Positions 1-11,937 of a DNA stretch of 64,000 bases are shown here, piece after piece. The DNA is taken from NCBI GenBank assembly GCA_019802505.1, contig JAFMOC010000002.1:2535001-2599000 (forward strand). The letters are read 5' to 3'. The translations under genes and the position numbers were made by a program. Below the pieces are notes generated by a model, which ran no database searches, had not been told where the DNA came from, and was given only the letters and a program-made list of their open reading frames with translations. This stretch comes from Corydoras sp. C115. Taxonomy: Eukaryota > Chordata > Actinopteri > Siluriformes > Callichthyidae. How positions within the stretch are numbered: position 1 is the stretch's first letter; every line of letters begins with the position of its first letter.

Positions 1-1220
1 TGCGTGAAATTCACTTCACAAAATAAAGTTTTCAATTTTATTCTTAGCTTTCTATATTTTATTAATAAGTTGTTTGTATACTTACTTTAACAGATTTTTT
101 CAAGTCTCTAAATTTTATCAGCAACTAACTAACCAGCACACATAAATTAGTCTCCATGTCAATGAATGTATTATGTTTAATTAATCTAAATGTATGGAGT
201 ATCTATGTATGTAGAGCCAAATATGCTTTATTTTTAAAGGTGTATATATCAGTGCACAAATAGTGTAGGTCCTAAGCTTAGATAAGTACAACGGTTGCAT
301 CAAGATGGGAACTCAGTGTAAAAACCAGGGATGTGCCAAATATTTGGGAACTCAAAATTTTAAGGAGAAAATGACAGAAAAGCACCTTTAATAATCAGCT
401 GAATACGTGAAAAGACTAAACAAATGATATTGAACAGTAACGAATTTAATTTTTGGTGTAATTCATTTATAAAAATTTACCTGATTTATTATTTCAGGAA
501 AAATATAGAAAATAAAAGCTGTGGTGTTTAAACAGAACATGCAGCAGCTTTTCAGTGATTTTGTCTCTTGTATGTATGGAAAGCCATTTGGGTGACATTT
601 CTAAATTAATCAGCCAATCTGTAAATAATAATTATAAATTATTCATCAGGACTCTGAAATTATTCATCACTTTTTTGTTAATTAATAGTAAATTCATTAA
701 AAATAAATAATGCCCATATTTTGTGCCACTGCATGGGAAAAATACTGTACTATAAAATTTTATATAATTACACTGAATCGATCGCCCATCTCCATTTAAT
801 ATGGAATTGCTTTTTTTGTACTTATAACAGCCCCCACTTCAGGCTTGGCTCAAAAAAGGACAATGTTTCAAATTATAACAGAGGCATTTAGGAAATTTAA
901 TAGAGTTTTTTTTCAAAGCAATTCACAATTTTCCACAATTAGTTAATGTTATGCTTAAATAATATTTTATCTTTCCTGAGAAAAATATGGAATATTGATA
1001 ATTGGCACTTGTGCTTTTCTAGTGTATGTTTGCATATAATCTCTGGCCGATCACAGTGCACTTGAGGGAGTTTTCATCTGTGATGCAGAAGGTCAGGGTC
1101 GATGGAGGGAAGGCATTTAACGCAGTGTTGGCATTAGGCGCATGTTCTGCACTGGAGCTGACTATTGAAGAATGATGCAATGCTTCTAGAAAGATTGCAG
1201 ATAACTTTAAGCAAATAACT
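1..1220. other. AT-rich unique non-coding DNA
   Basis: No coding potential, RNA gene or recognisable transposon is visible on either strand. The stretch is strongly AT-rich with short A and T runs. Short open frames here are broken and carry no domain motif. Confidence 0.6.
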
Positions 1221-1246
1221 TTCTCTCTCTCTCTCTCTCTCTCTCT
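1221..1246. repeat. (CT)n microsatellite
   Basis: About 13 uninterrupted TC units, followed after a short spacer by a T run. The minus-strand reading is a purine tract, which explains an Arg/Glu-rich spurious frame here. Confidence 0.95.
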
Positions 1247-1432
1247 GTCATGTTCTTTTTTTTTTGCCTTGGCTCTCATTAATTTGAGGTGGTAAGACTG
1301 GTCCAGCACATCTCTTTTGACAGGCAATAAGGCGACAGGTCCTCTGATTCATAGCACAGAAATCAGGGAATGAGAGAGATTGGAAATGTGGATTAAATGG
1401 GGTGGAGAACAAATCATCAAAAAAATGTAATA

Positions 1433-1895
1433 CTATACGGTCAAATGTATGTGAACACCTGTAGGTTTGTTGATCATATTCCAAACGCATGGCTAAAAAA
1501 ATAGAGCATTCACTATTTGCTACAAAAAAAGAAACTAGTTACTTGTCTTCTGCACAAGCTTTACAAAATAGCACAGGGTAAACTTCCATTAAACTTTTTA
1601 GCAAAGCTCATAAACAGCATTCTAATTCATGTTAATTTGTTCAGTGGGATTGCTGTCCAGGGTCTGTACCTTTATGGTCCTGCTGAAACAAAATATTACC
1701 ACAAATTAGAAGCATAAAATTGTCCAAAACATCTTTGTTTGCTTTGTAAGATTTCAATCAAAATAATATTGTACTTTTACGACATCTTATTTGCAACCAC
1801 TTTCGCTTTTTTTTATACACTATTTTGGGGTAGGAGTTTTTGCTCATTCAATCAGAAAATCATTTATGAGGTCAGACTCTGATGTTGGACGAGTT
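1433..1895 (-). mobile_element. Decayed Tc1-like transposon remnant
   Basis: The left edge (around 1438-1468) resembles the end of a common fish Tc1-like element in which a 'ggtcaaatgtatgtgaacacc' type terminus starts the repeat. Downstream, the blocks at 1670-1735 (gtcctgctgaaaca, ttgtccaaaacatctttg) and at 1850-1893 (gaggtcagactctgatgttgg) match antisense portions of transposase sequence of that family, but collapsed and in scrambled order. No open frame survives and no matching right terminus was found. Family assignment is from remembered consensus and is uncertain. Confidence 0.45.
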
Positions 1896-1898
1896 TGA

Positions 1899-2075
1899 GT
1901 TTAAGTTGATTTATTTATATAGCACTTTTGACAATAGTAAATTGTCTCAAAGCAGCTTTACAGTGTTCCAAGCCTAAACCCTCAAAAAGGCTAGCCGAAG
2001 TAACAATTGCAAGAAAAATAAAAACTTGTTGGTGTCATTAAAAGATCCCTTGGGAGGAACAAGGCTCACTCCATA
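1899..2075. repeat. Dispersed teleost repeat, unclassified
   Basis: The motif series 'ttatttatatagcacttttgac', 'ctcaaagcagctttacag' and, about 100 bases on, 'ttgggaggaacaaggctcac' follows the order seen in a repeat that is common in fish genomes (tttatagcgctttt, caaagcagctttaca, gaggaaccagactca). It carries no coding frame. I recognise the pattern but cannot assign a transposon class. Confidence 0.4.
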
Positions 2076-3140
2076 AGCAGCTAGTCAGCATCAACAGTGC
2101 AGTACACTCATGTACAGAATGTGTAGCGATCAAAAGTCTATTTTCCAATATAAGAAAAACTGAATCAGTTTACTGAGGCCTTCTCCAATAGAAATCCAGG
2201 TTCTGCATAGTAGTTGCCAAAGCATAGTAATTAAGCAGTTGACATAGTTTGTCAACCGGCACCATTGACTAGAGCAGCAAAAATAAAAGAGGCAGAGACT
2301 TCAGATTATCTATTAAAGAGGGCTCCCTAGAATAACATTATTTCAGCACGGCACTCTCTACTAATGGGAAGGTCTTCATCTCTTTTCTATTTCACCCCTA
2401 TAGGTTGTGGGTGGGGTTGGGTCACATTGGACAAATTAATGTAGTTGATTAGATATTTATCAATTTAAAATGCTGATCCATACTTTATCATATAAAAATC
2501 TTTATTTGTTTTAAAGCTTTTAATTTGTTTTATCTTAAGGTTACTTTATAATAATGCTATTTGCGATAGAAAAAAAAACATGACTGTTATACAACCTACA
2601 GCAGCTCTGGTCACTCAGCTGAACACTATAAACAATTTATACTAAATCAGTAATATATATGAATGAAATGGCAGGTTCAGCTTTTCGTCAAATAATAATA
2701 AGGTGGCAAGTTTAAACTTACAAAGTTATAGTTTCTTTGAATGACATTTGTAATGGTCGCTTCATTATTGGTCCCTAAAGCAATTAGTGGATACTTCTTT
2801 TTTCTTTTTTGAAATACTTCCCACCTCTGATTTTTATTTGTGTCACTGTACTCTTGTTTTATTATTGCATTCTTCTTATAATAGGGCAGCTTTAAAATTG
2901 AAGCACTGGCAATAGTAAAGTGCATTACTTTTTTTTAGATTTTGTATATATTAGAATACATTAAATCATTTATTTATTTAAGACAAGCAATAGTACTGAT
3001 TCAATATGATTCATTCATGGAACTGTCCTTTTAGATAAACAAGAACATTATACATCAGTAAAGTTTTTATGTTTCACATTCCTTTTGATATTGTTAATTA
3101 ATACATTTAAATCCTTATAAAAATCTGTAACTTTAGATTT
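2076..3140. other. AT-rich unique DNA, nothing recognised
   Basis: Long AT-rich stretch with A and T homopolymers. I see no gene, RNA or identifiable repeat. Confidence 0.5.
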
Positions 3141-5170
3141 TTAATGTTCATACATTTACAGGCTTCATGCAGAGCATGTTTGCTAGCAGCCATGAGTGCA
3201 TGCACACCTTTAAAAAGCAGAGGTGATGAAAGGGGACAGGGAGCTTTTGTAGGGTATCCTTTGGGCAGTTTGCTTCTACTGATTGAGCCTGAAGAGAATT
3301 TTCCCAGCTTTTTAATGTCTTTGAGCAGGTGCTGCACTCTTACTGCTCCTGGCAACTTTTTTATGTCATGAAGCACAAAGGTCTGCAATAGCCAAAATAT
3401 TTCCAATATATTACACACATATGCTCTTTGAACATGGAAGTGGAAACACACCCACTAACAGGAACATATCTGGATATTCATCAAGAAAATACTTAGCTGT
3501 TTTCCCAACACAATTTACTTTTTCTTCTAACCTTTGCAGTTGAAAAAAAATCATCCTGTGGGTGTTCTGCTTGCCCATGATATTTGTTTTAAAGACCTCA
3601 ACAGCTCATCATTTATGTATGCACTCAAGGCATATTTCATCTTGGCCTGGGCAAGGGTTTCTTGTTCATTGTATCCCTCGGTGCCAGCCACCAAGAGATG
3701 TATTGACTTCTTGAACCAGATCTCCAACCTCTGCCAGGGTTTGCAGCATCTCATAGCAAGAGTGTGTGCTACAAAACTGCTCTGTGGGGTGCAGAAATCT
3801 GGCCCTTAGTTGCTGGCCAAGTGGAGCTGGTGGAGTGCCAGGTTCTGAGGGAAATGCAAGCATGGAAAACAAACAAGGCAGCAAACAATCCAGCAAGTGT
3901 GCGAGCGCAGAGTGTCGTCCTTAAATGTGTTGCTTTGACGTTGCGGCGGATGGAGGCATGCAGAGTGGATGATAGCATTCATATCCTGGAGGCTGTTTAA
4001 GATGCACTGCTTTAGACACCCTTCCTACATCACTCAAGCCAAGCGTACAAAACTTGCACACACACAAAAGAGTGAAATTATGTCAAAGACAGCAAGTGAG
4101 GATTAGATACCCCTTCTGTCTTCAGTGCCCGAAGAGATTGGTCAGTCCTTGGGCAAAAAGAAAAGGAAGATAAAGTGGAAACTGTTTAAGGCAGGGGGTA
4201 CAAAACTGGTGATTTCACAGTGCATGTGTTGAATAAGCAGCCATCGTTAAAAAAAAGCTCTCTAAAATGCCCATGTAGTGATTTTATACCCTTCTGGCTG
4301 TAGCCAGGGTGCCGGGCGTGTATCCTGACACTCACGTGCCTGCCAGTGCCTGGCCCTTGCCAGATTGTCTGCAGGTGGCATTCATGTCTGCTTTGATACG
4401 ATGCCAGAGGGTCGTCACTGGCTCTTGGCTCCTTTCTCACTCTCTCTCATCAATCCCCTGGCACCATCGCTTTCATATCAAAAATGACCCAATTAGGAGA
4501 TGGCAATGTATTCTGACAGGCACTATCTGCTTGGGTAAACAGTTCTGGCTGTTTATTCTCTCTCGCCCTTGCTGTCCGTCTCTCTGTACCATGCCTTGTC
4601 TGATATTTACTTCCTTTTTCCTTTACCTGTTATCTCTCATACTACCTTCCTCAAGAGAAGTGAAAGCATTAAAAGAGAACTTTCCTGGCTGTGTCAGTAT
4701 TGCCCGACCTGCTCTGCTTTCACGCATTGCAAGGTGCTTTTTGAACAGCAGTTTGGGTGTCAGAGCACAGGAGGGGTGTATGCTTTAACTAAAATCGTAG
4801 CAATGTGATTAGAGGGAATGGTGACAGGAAACATTGTTTTCCCACCGGCTGATTGTCAGAACTCGTCTCTTCAGCTGACAGCTTGTATCTGAACGCTCTC
4901 TGAATGACGTATGCACGCCATGATAGTTACTCATCGTTTCATGCATACCTATCAGCAGCTCAGGCTGCCACGCACTGTATCTCTTGTACTGTCTGTGCAT
5001 GTGGGCTCAAGTGGAGAGGGTGGTAGCGTTATAAAACATTCATCCGCCACTCACCTCCGTGATAGCACAGGCATTGCAATTCATTGCCTTTGATTTACTC
5101 CTGTGTGACATGCTCCCGTCACTACTCTCGGTCTGCTTTCAACTCTTGCAGACGGCTCGAAATGGAGCCA
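3141..5170. other. GC-richer unique block, possible regulatory DNA
   Basis: Composition shifts to a more balanced GC content with few repeats, notably at 3150-3400, 3640-4010, 4290-4790 and 4840-5160. Several short open frames overlap on both strands; none has a domain motif or a convincing exon structure. Blocks such as the one around 4480-4520 (aaaaatgacccaattagg) have the mixed composition typical of vertebrate conserved non-coding elements. Conservation cannot be judged from one sequence. Confidence 0.2.
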
Positions 5171-6420
5171 CTGTTACAGTGCGACAGGTATCATACATGA
5201 TACTTTGGCTGTGACAAAGTAGATTTCATTTTTTTTTTATAGCCAAAATAAATAAGTAATTACAGAAACTGCTGGTTAACATTTTTATATATACATGGGG
5301 TACATATGGGGTAAAAATATGTGCACACAGAACAATTAATATTTTTTCTATGCCTTTATCTATAGTTTCGTACAATATCAGCACACCAAACAACTCAGAA
5401 TTGCTCAAGACCTAATAGTGGCTGATTGTCAGCACTGGGGGTATTTAGGTTTTTACACCTAAACTGCCCCATTCACACCATAACTGCACCGTTCACTTAT
5501 CTTGACTTATAAACAATGAAGAACTGTCTCAATTTTAAAATGTATTGTCATTCTGTGTCATTCTCTACAATACAATACATACAGCACAAGCAGCTAAGCA
5601 CTTTGGAGGGTATTGGGGGCCTTTGTAAAGGGCCAAATAGAGGCTGATTGTCAGTGCCATTGACTGAAACCTCAACTTTATGTAATACTAGTCTATCATC
5701 TTAAAACATTTTCAAAGTAAGTGGAAATAACAGAGGTCATTTTACGATAGCAAGGCAAAGAAAATCAGGACAAGAGTTCTTGTTTAAAAGGCCAGTCTGC
5801 CACTATTGGGCTTGATTTACCAACATTGTAGTCTGTAATTCTGTACTCTAACAGGTTAGTGACCAGTGCACTGGTACGGTCAGCTGAATGAAGAATTAAT
5901 TTCATACCAGATTCACAAAATAAGATAATTTTTCTTAGGTTAGGGGTTATCATAAGCCCTAACCCTCTTTAACACCTGTCTAACATCTTCTTAGTGACCT
6001 TTCATTTGTCTTTTCATACCTATTAATGCTGGAACTGAAAGCATATAATTTTGAAATTCCCAAGTAAAAATAAACAATATCTTCTACTACAAAGGAGATG
6101 CGCATATATTACTTATGTACACTATTGTTATTAGGAAATGTGCCATTTTATGTAGGGTGTTGGTCCGGCACAGTATAGAAGAGGTCTCTCATGGCATGTT
6201 TTAGCAAGCAACAAACATAGCCAAACATATGGTATTGGCAGTCAACCAGCTGGAGGCTTCATTGCCATTCTGGCCGTCCTCTAATGTCACACCACTGCTT
6301 GTCTATCAGGCAAAAATTACATTAACTTAGACATTCATTCCTGTCTTCAAGATGTCCAAAGTTTAAAAAAAAAAAAAATAAAAAAAAATAAAACTAATAA
6401 TAATATGTGGTAATAGACTA
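5171..6420. other. Unique AT-rich DNA with short recurring motif
   Basis: No gene seen. The 12-mer gctgattgtcag occurs at about 5420 and 5642, and also at about 4848 in the preceding block. It may mark a faint decayed repeat. Confidence 0.35.
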
Positions 6421-6720
6421 GCACTCATTTGGCATTAAGTGCGATGCAACATTTTCAGGCTATATCTGTTCTTGCCCAGAAAGTAGTATTATCTTTGGAG
6501 TGGAGCTCTGTACTCACAGTGCATCCAGGTCATACAGTAGAGCAAAGCGTATCTGGCTGCCACTGTGAGTTCCTGTGGGAGCAGATCAGTGTCTGGCATG
6601 AGATGTGTTTGGGGCAGGTGTGAAGAGGTTGATGCACTCTGCCTGACTCGGATATGGCGGCAGTCCACCGCGTGCTAGCTGCAGGAAATTCACAGCCTGA
6701 ATTCCCCCTTCCCCTCCCTT
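6421..6720. other. GC-richer unique block, candidate non-coding element
   Basis: A balanced-composition stretch between AT-rich flanks, with a block at 6640-6700 containing CpG-bearing segments (gatatggcggcagtccaccg). No splice-bounded exon or domain is seen. Confidence 0.2.
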
Positions 6721-7723
6721 TTGTTGGATGTTAATATTAGTGCAAACCACATCAAACATTGTGGTTCAGGTGTGGAAATTTAAGGACTTCAGGTAAATTT
6801 AGGTAAAGCTTGCACAAAGATACTGCAACTGATCTTAAGGAACCTAAAATTGTGACACAGCAGTGTTTTTAAATGAGTGTGGGACTGCAATGTATGTTGA
6901 AATGTTAATCTATTCTTGTGGGAAAGGAGCAAATTAATATCATAGTCTTGTTTTCAGAGATTGACAAATAGCATCCATAGACATTTGTTACAGAGTTTCA
7001 TGAGTGTACATGGTTTCCTTGCGCTCCATTAATAGCTTCATGGTATGTAGAATCATTAGACAAACATGCCATTTCACCTCAGGCATGTATTCATAGCCAA
7101 AGTAATAGCTCATAAACATGCAGGGGAAATAGAGGGAAGAAAGTGTAAGATGTACACTATATGCATGCACTCGTTATCCATGTGGGTGCCAGACTAGAAA
7201 GACTTGTGCCTATTTGTAAAACCTGCCATATCTTGCCTGAAAGAAGATAACTTTTCAGCTTGTTCCATTATAGTTTGATAAATGTTAGGCCTGCAGGTGC
7301 TTAACCCTGGCCTGGGGGGAGGGGCAAGGTTTTAAGATAAAAGAGGTGTTATCACCAGCTGACACTAATTCACCAGGACCTGTGGGGAAGGTCAGTAATG
7401 TTAGCTTAGAACCGGCTGTAGATGCTGCTTTGTTTTACAGCATTATGAAAACCACAAGATGGCAAAGGCTCTCAACTAACCCAGGAACATTCTCTGATGC
7501 ACTCAGAATATGCATCGCAAAAGTATACAGACAGGCAGTCTTTACTCTTTTAGATTTTTTTCTTCCCCACAGTACTACACAGGATACCCTTTCTGGAGCA
7601 ACCCAATTGACCCATCATTATGTCTTTAAAATGTAAGAGGAACATGGAAAACAAGAGGAAATCCACACAAGAGGAAATCACACGCAGGAGCTGCCTGCTG
7701 TTTGAAGGAAATGTTACAATTTA
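6721..7723. other. Unique non-coding DNA, nothing recognised
   Basis: Mixed composition, no repeat family recognised and no coding signature. Open frames at 6988-7170 and 7346-7636 are low-information. Confidence 0.45.
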
Positions 7724-7731
7724 CTGTGCCA

Positions 7732-8078
7732 CATTCATTCATTCATTATCCTCCGCTTTATCCTCTATTAGGGTCGCGGTGGGGTTCCCCATGCCCATCC
7801 AGCGGAGAAGGTTTCGGGCGCTGGGCAGATGCACCCAGGACAGGGTGCCAATCTATCGCTGGGCACACACTCACTCACACAGACACACTCTATATGGGGC
7901 AGTTTGGAGAACTCAATTGACTTGATCCAGGTTTTTGGACTGTGGGAGGAAACCGAGAACCCAGAGGAAACCCACGCAGACACGGGGAGAACATGGAAAC
8001 TCCACCCAGATTGGGATTCGAACCGGGAATCCCTAGTGCTGAGAGGCAAACGTGCTAATCACTAAGCCACCTGTGCCA
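7732..8078 (-). mobile_element. tRNA-derived SINE, full-length, reverse orientation
   Basis: Read on the minus strand this is the young SINE family of the window: a tRNA-like head with A-box and B-box (ggttcgaatcc type), a body with the conserved 'ggagtttccatgttctcc' and 'cgccctgtcctgg' segments, and a 3' end with 'ggataaagcgga' followed by a (TGAA)n tail. A perfect 12-bp duplication, ctgtgccacatt, lies at 7724-7735 and 8071-8082, which fits target-primed insertion. The tail and head partly overlap the duplication, so the exact ends are uncertain by a few bases. Confidence 0.9.
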
Positions 8079-8082
8079 CATT

Positions 8083-8565
8083 ACTTCTCAAAATTTGTAC
8101 ATTGAAATTTGTGAATTTTCTGAAACCTAATTAAAGTTATGATGCAAAAATAAAACATCTAGTTTCCTTTGCCTCATCCTAATGGTATTAGTTTCTGGAT
8201 ATGTAGTGTTTTGTTGTTTAGTGTAAGTCATAATACAGCTTCCCTAAAGCAGTGGAGATTAAGAGTTTTGCAAAAGACCTTTTGAACCAGGATTTTGAAC
8301 ACTGCACCTCCAAAACCCATATGTACATGTTTAAAGTACTCTCAATTGTTAAAATTTGAATGCTATGCTTTATTTAATAAATAAAGTTAGTTGAACTAGT
8401 TTAAATAATTGTTAACTGTTACTGGCATATATAATCAGCTATTGCTTGTCTGTTGTTGAGAAACTACTCATAATATGCCAATCACAAACCATTATTGTAA
8501 ATAAATCATGATACCGGGGTGATATTAGAGCTACTTACATAGACTAGAGCAAATTACATTTAGTG
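8083..8565. other. AT-rich unique DNA
   Basis: Nothing identifiable between the SINE and the (AT)n array. Confidence 0.5.
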
Positions 8566-8567
8566 TA

Positions 8568-8635
<68 letters not shown>
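8566..8635. repeat. (AT)n microsatellite
   Basis: About 35 AT units with one G interruption near the start. It abuts the Tc1-like element, consistent with insertion at a TA inside the array. Confidence 0.97.
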
Positions 8636-8640
<5 letters not shown>

Positions 8641-9443
8641 GACACACCTTCTCATTCAAAGAGTTTTCTTTATTTTCATGACTATCAAATTTGTAGATTC
8701 ACACTGAAGGCATCAAAACTATGAATTAACACATGTTGTTTTAAAATTGTGAAACAACTGAAATTATGTCTTATATTCTAGGTTCTTCAAAGTAGCCACC
8801 TTTTCCTTTGATTACTGCTTCACATGCATTCTCTTGATGAGCTTCAAGAGGTAGTCACCCGAAATGGTTTTCCAAATTTGAGATCTTTGGTTCCAACCAA
8901 CGTGTCTTTGTGCGATGTAGAAAAGGTGAACGGATGAACTCTACATGCCTGGTTCTACATGTCTGGACCATTATTTATTTTTCAACAGGACAATGACCCC
9001 AAACACACCTCCAGGCTGTGTAAGGGCTATTTGACCAAGAAGGAGAATAATGGGGTGCTGCGCCAGATAACCTGGCCTCCACAGTCACCAGACCTGAACG
9101 CAATCGAGGTTTGGGGTGAGCTAGACTGCAGAGTGAAGACAAAAGGGCCAAAAAGCACTAAGCATCTCTGGGAACTCCTTCAAGACTGTTGGAAGACCAT
9201 TTCAGGTGACTACCTCTTGAAGCTCATCAACAGCATGCCAAGAGTGTGCAAAGCAGTAATCAAAAGGTGGCTACTTTGAAAAACCTAGAATATAAGACAT
9301 ATTTTCAGTTGTTTCACAATTTGTTGTTAAGTATATAATTCCACATGTGTTAATTCATAGTTTTGATGCCTTCAGTGTGAATCTACAATTTTCATAGTCA
9401 TGAAAAATAAAGAAAACTCTTCGAATGAGGTGTGTCCAAACTT
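8636..9443 (+). mobile_element. Tc1-like element, DD38E type, internally deleted
   Basis: The terminal inverted repeats are long, about 250 bp: 8636-8871 pairs with 9189-9443. Both ends start near 'tttggacacacct' and share 'aaagagttttctttattttcatgac' type and 'tcacactgaaggcatcaaaac' type blocks. As is usual for this family, the right TIR overlaps the 3' end of the transposase frame. Two internal deletions are visible: one joins the left TIR to transposase sequence near 8872, and another lies near 8955. The element has lost the DNA-binding region and the first catalytic aspartate and cannot encode an active enzyme, but the ends look intact enough to be mobilised in trans. It probably landed at a TA in the (AT)n array. 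Confidence 0.88.
8874..9279 (+). pseudogene. Tc1-like transposase fragment, C-terminal half (DD38E)
   Basis: Segment 8874-8956 encodes a piece of the catalytic core (FEIFGSNQRVFV); it is in a different frame from the following segment, 8959-9279. The latter encodes 106 residues to a stop, containing FQQDND with the second catalytic Asp and PDLNAIEVW with the catalytic Glu. Counting residues between them gives 38, not the 34 of classical Tc1, which matches the DD38E (Intruder) group of Tc1/mariner as I know it. The canonical proline before IE is Ala here. The helix-turn-helix DNA-binding domains and the first catalytic Asp are missing through deletion. No function as an enzyme is expected. Confidence 0.85.
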
Positions 9444-10029
9444 ATACTAAATTTAATTAGCTCTAGTTTTTCCTTAAGTTTCTCATCAAACTAAAAGTTT
9501 GGAAAAAGTTTCAAACGTGAAAGCGTAAATTTGCAAAAAGAATGGTAATGAAAAACATCTATTCATTTGTATTGGATTTAGCATGGTTATATAAAAATGA
9601 TGACTACGTTAGTTTGATTTACAGTTTAATAAATTCAGTATTTCACAGTTCCTAAATTTGTTTTTGGAATACATTTCTGAACTTGCGTAATAAGAAAACT
9701 AATTAGAACAAACATAGTCCTCCGCAAGTGTTTATGGAAATGAAAAATTATTTTGTTTGTGTTAAAAGTGGAAAAAAAAGAAATAACAAAAGGCCTCAGG
9801 TGAACCAGATGATGGGGGGAGGGGGGGGAAATCATGCCTTACAATTAATTAAGGAGAATCCTTTCAGCAGGGTTTCACTATGTTTTAAAAGCTGAAAACT
9901 TGACCATTAACCTGGAAACGGATGAGAAAAACACACTCTCTCGCTCTGTTTTTTTATTTCACCCTTGACAAAATGTGACATAAAAAGCTTGTGAAATGAA
10001 ATGATGAGTTTAAAATGTCTTTTTGAGGT
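9444..10029. other. AT-rich unique DNA
   Basis: No gene or repeat family recognised. A G-run at 9814-9828 is the only low-complexity feature of note. Confidence 0.45.
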
Positions 10030-10275
10030 AACCCAATTATGGCTGGTGCTCTTCACCCCCACCCCCAACCTCACAAAAAGCCCTGCATTATGGGGAGGGC
10101 TAGTTATTAGCAGTGCATTCCATATTTTACAAATCAGTCCTGTTTTGCCTTTTGCATGCCACCGTGCTGAAAAGTGGGCTCCAATTAGAAAGGCATTAAA
10201 ACAGCAGCCAGGGTTTAGCTGCATTACACTCTGCTATGACATTCCACCTGCCATTATGTTATTAGTGCAGTGCTG
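10030..10275. other. Candidate conserved non-coding element
   Basis: Balanced-composition block flanked by AT-rich DNA, with several ATTA homeodomain-like cores including ccaattagaaaggcattaaa at about 10180-10199 and attatgttattagtgc at about 10253. There is no exon structure. The call rests on composition and motif density alone; conservation is untested. Confidence 0.25.
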
Positions 10276-11019
10276 GATTGAGAGAGAATGAAAAGGGCTT
10301 TAATTGATAGTATATAGAAATGATGCCATTTAAAAAAAAAACTAGCAAGGATTTGGCTTTGGAGAACTACTGGCACCTTGGTGCTCTGAAAATTAAGTCC
10401 TAATTTAGAGTGATCAGACAGAATCCTTGTCTTAGGTCTAAACCCAAAGTACCACTCTCACTCAGTGAAGCAGTGTTATTATGGAACAATAAGAATGTCC
10501 TCTACTGTGCTACATAAATATTTAGAATGTTTCATGCTTGTCCAAAATATAAAACTGGACCTTTGCAATGTTTACAAGTGCTACAGACATCATGTCGTTA
10601 AACATCCAATTACGTTTAAGGTATGCCTTTGTCAAGAGTGACACAGATATAAGTCATACATCAAACAATTCACAGAACTCAGGACTTGGCCGATGAACCT
10701 AAAGGCATAATTATACTTTTTGCACTTGATTACATGCTAGGTTTGATTGTCTATGATGCTGTCTTTGTGAGGTAATGTGACTGGACCTGAGACATCAACA
10801 CCAAAAGCCAGCAACTTGCACACAAATGCCACACAAATGATTCAAAATCATTACATGCATCAGTGCAACTTATATAAAACATTAAAATGTTTAGTAATTC
10901 ACATTTATTTCTTCAAGTAGTCTCAAAACAGTATATTATGAACAAGTTCACATCAGTAAGTAAGTATAATATAACCTTACACTGTCATATTGAATGTAAA
11001 GAGGCTTAAATTGTTAAAC
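10276..11019. other. Unique non-coding DNA, nothing recognised
   Basis: AT-rich, no coding signature and no known repeat. Confidence 0.45.
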
Positions 11020-11135
11020 TTACATTTACATTTAGTCATTTAGCAGACTCTTTTATCCAAAGCGACTTACAAATGAGAATATCACAAGACAGTAGTTATG
11101 AAAAAAAAACAACTACACTATAAAATCATCAACCT
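11020..11135 (-). mobile_element. L2/UnaL2-type LINE or SINE 3' end, antisense
   Basis: On the minus strand the piece contains the loop-and-stem 'ctttggataaaag', then 'agtctgctaaatgactaaatg' type sequence and (ATGTAA)n. UnaL2-group LINEs and the SINEs they mobilise carry a 3' hairpin with a GGATA loop plus short terminal repeats, and this fits. Sequence at 11080-11135 matches the body of the copies at 42851 and 43288, so the family extends beyond the tail. Confidence 0.65.
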
Positions 11136-11157
11136 GATTGTTATTTGATGCTGCGCC

Positions 11158-11180
11158 TCCCCCCCCCCCCCTTTTTTTTT
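11158..11180. repeat. Poly-C then poly-T homopolymers
   Basis: About 13 C followed directly by about 9 T. No function is visible. Confidence 0.9.
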
Positions 11181-11289
11181 AAAACTTCTAGTCTATTCTC
11201 CAGTTTCCCAGTTTGATTAGCTTTAAGCCAGTCCTTCCTTTCAGAATATTTTTTTTTTCGATTTTGCTAAGCAGGGTAGCTGGAGCCAA

Positions 11290-11456
11290 ATCAGCACTCC
11301 AAGTGTGGAAAGCAGGAAATCGTCATAGACATGTCCATCTCAGACCAGTCACACAGACAAACACACTCATACCCAAGACCTATTTTGTATCGCTAATTTA
11401 CACGCTAGCATAATTTTGAACTGTAGGAGGAAACTGGAGCTCTTGGAGAAACGTAT
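11290..11456 (-). mobile_element. Very old SINE remnant
   Basis: Minus-strand similarity to the SINE body: a 'cagtttcctcctacagttca' type block near 11425-11445 and a CA-rich segment at 11347-11375 in the expected order. Ends cannot be defined and no duplication is visible. Confidence 0.3.
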
Positions 11457-11661
11457 TCTAATGTGAAAAGATGTACAAATTTCATAGAAAAATGCATGTC
11501 CACTTTTATTAGGGAATGCCATTTTTCTTCATCAGTTTCATCATCACTGTGCTGTCTTTATATATCCTAAAAATGTAGATGTTGAAAAATAGATTGATAG
11601 ATAATTCATGGATTTTAAAAAGCAAATAATTATTTATTTTTTTATTTTAATTTTATTTCAC

Positions 11662-11937
11662 ATATTATTTCCGTGGGCGGCATGGTGGCTTAGTGGTTAG
11701 CACGTTTGCCTCTTAGCACTAGGGATTCCCGGTTCAAATCCCCATCTGGGTGGAGTTTCCATGTTCTCCCCGTGTCCGTGTGGGTTTCCTCCGGTTTCCT
11801 CCCACAGTTCAAAAACATGGATCAAGTCAATTGAGTGTGTTTGTGTGAGTGAGTGTGTGCCCAGAGATAGATTGGGAACCCCCCACGACCCTAATATAGG
11901 ATAAAGCGGAAGATAATGGATGGATATTATTTCCGTG
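11662..11937 (+). mobile_element. tRNA-derived SINE with 14-bp target duplication
   Basis: The head 'ggcggcatggtggcttagtgg' begins near 11676; A-box and B-box-like segments follow, then the body and the 'ggataaagcggaagataatgg' tail. A perfect 14-bp duplication, atattatttccgtg, lies at 11662-11675 and 11924-11937. The copy lacks the central stretch present in sister copies at two places: after 'caagtcaattgag', and between 'gatagattggg' and 'aacccccc'. It is therefore an internally deleted copy. The B-box is mutated from ggttcgaatcc to ggttcaaatcc. Confidence 0.93.

Noticed and set aside
4309..4788. 159-codon plus-strand frame
   Set aside because: Long for chance, but the product has no domain or repeat pattern, overlaps other frames, and lacks splice or promoter context. 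Kept only as part of a GC-richer block.
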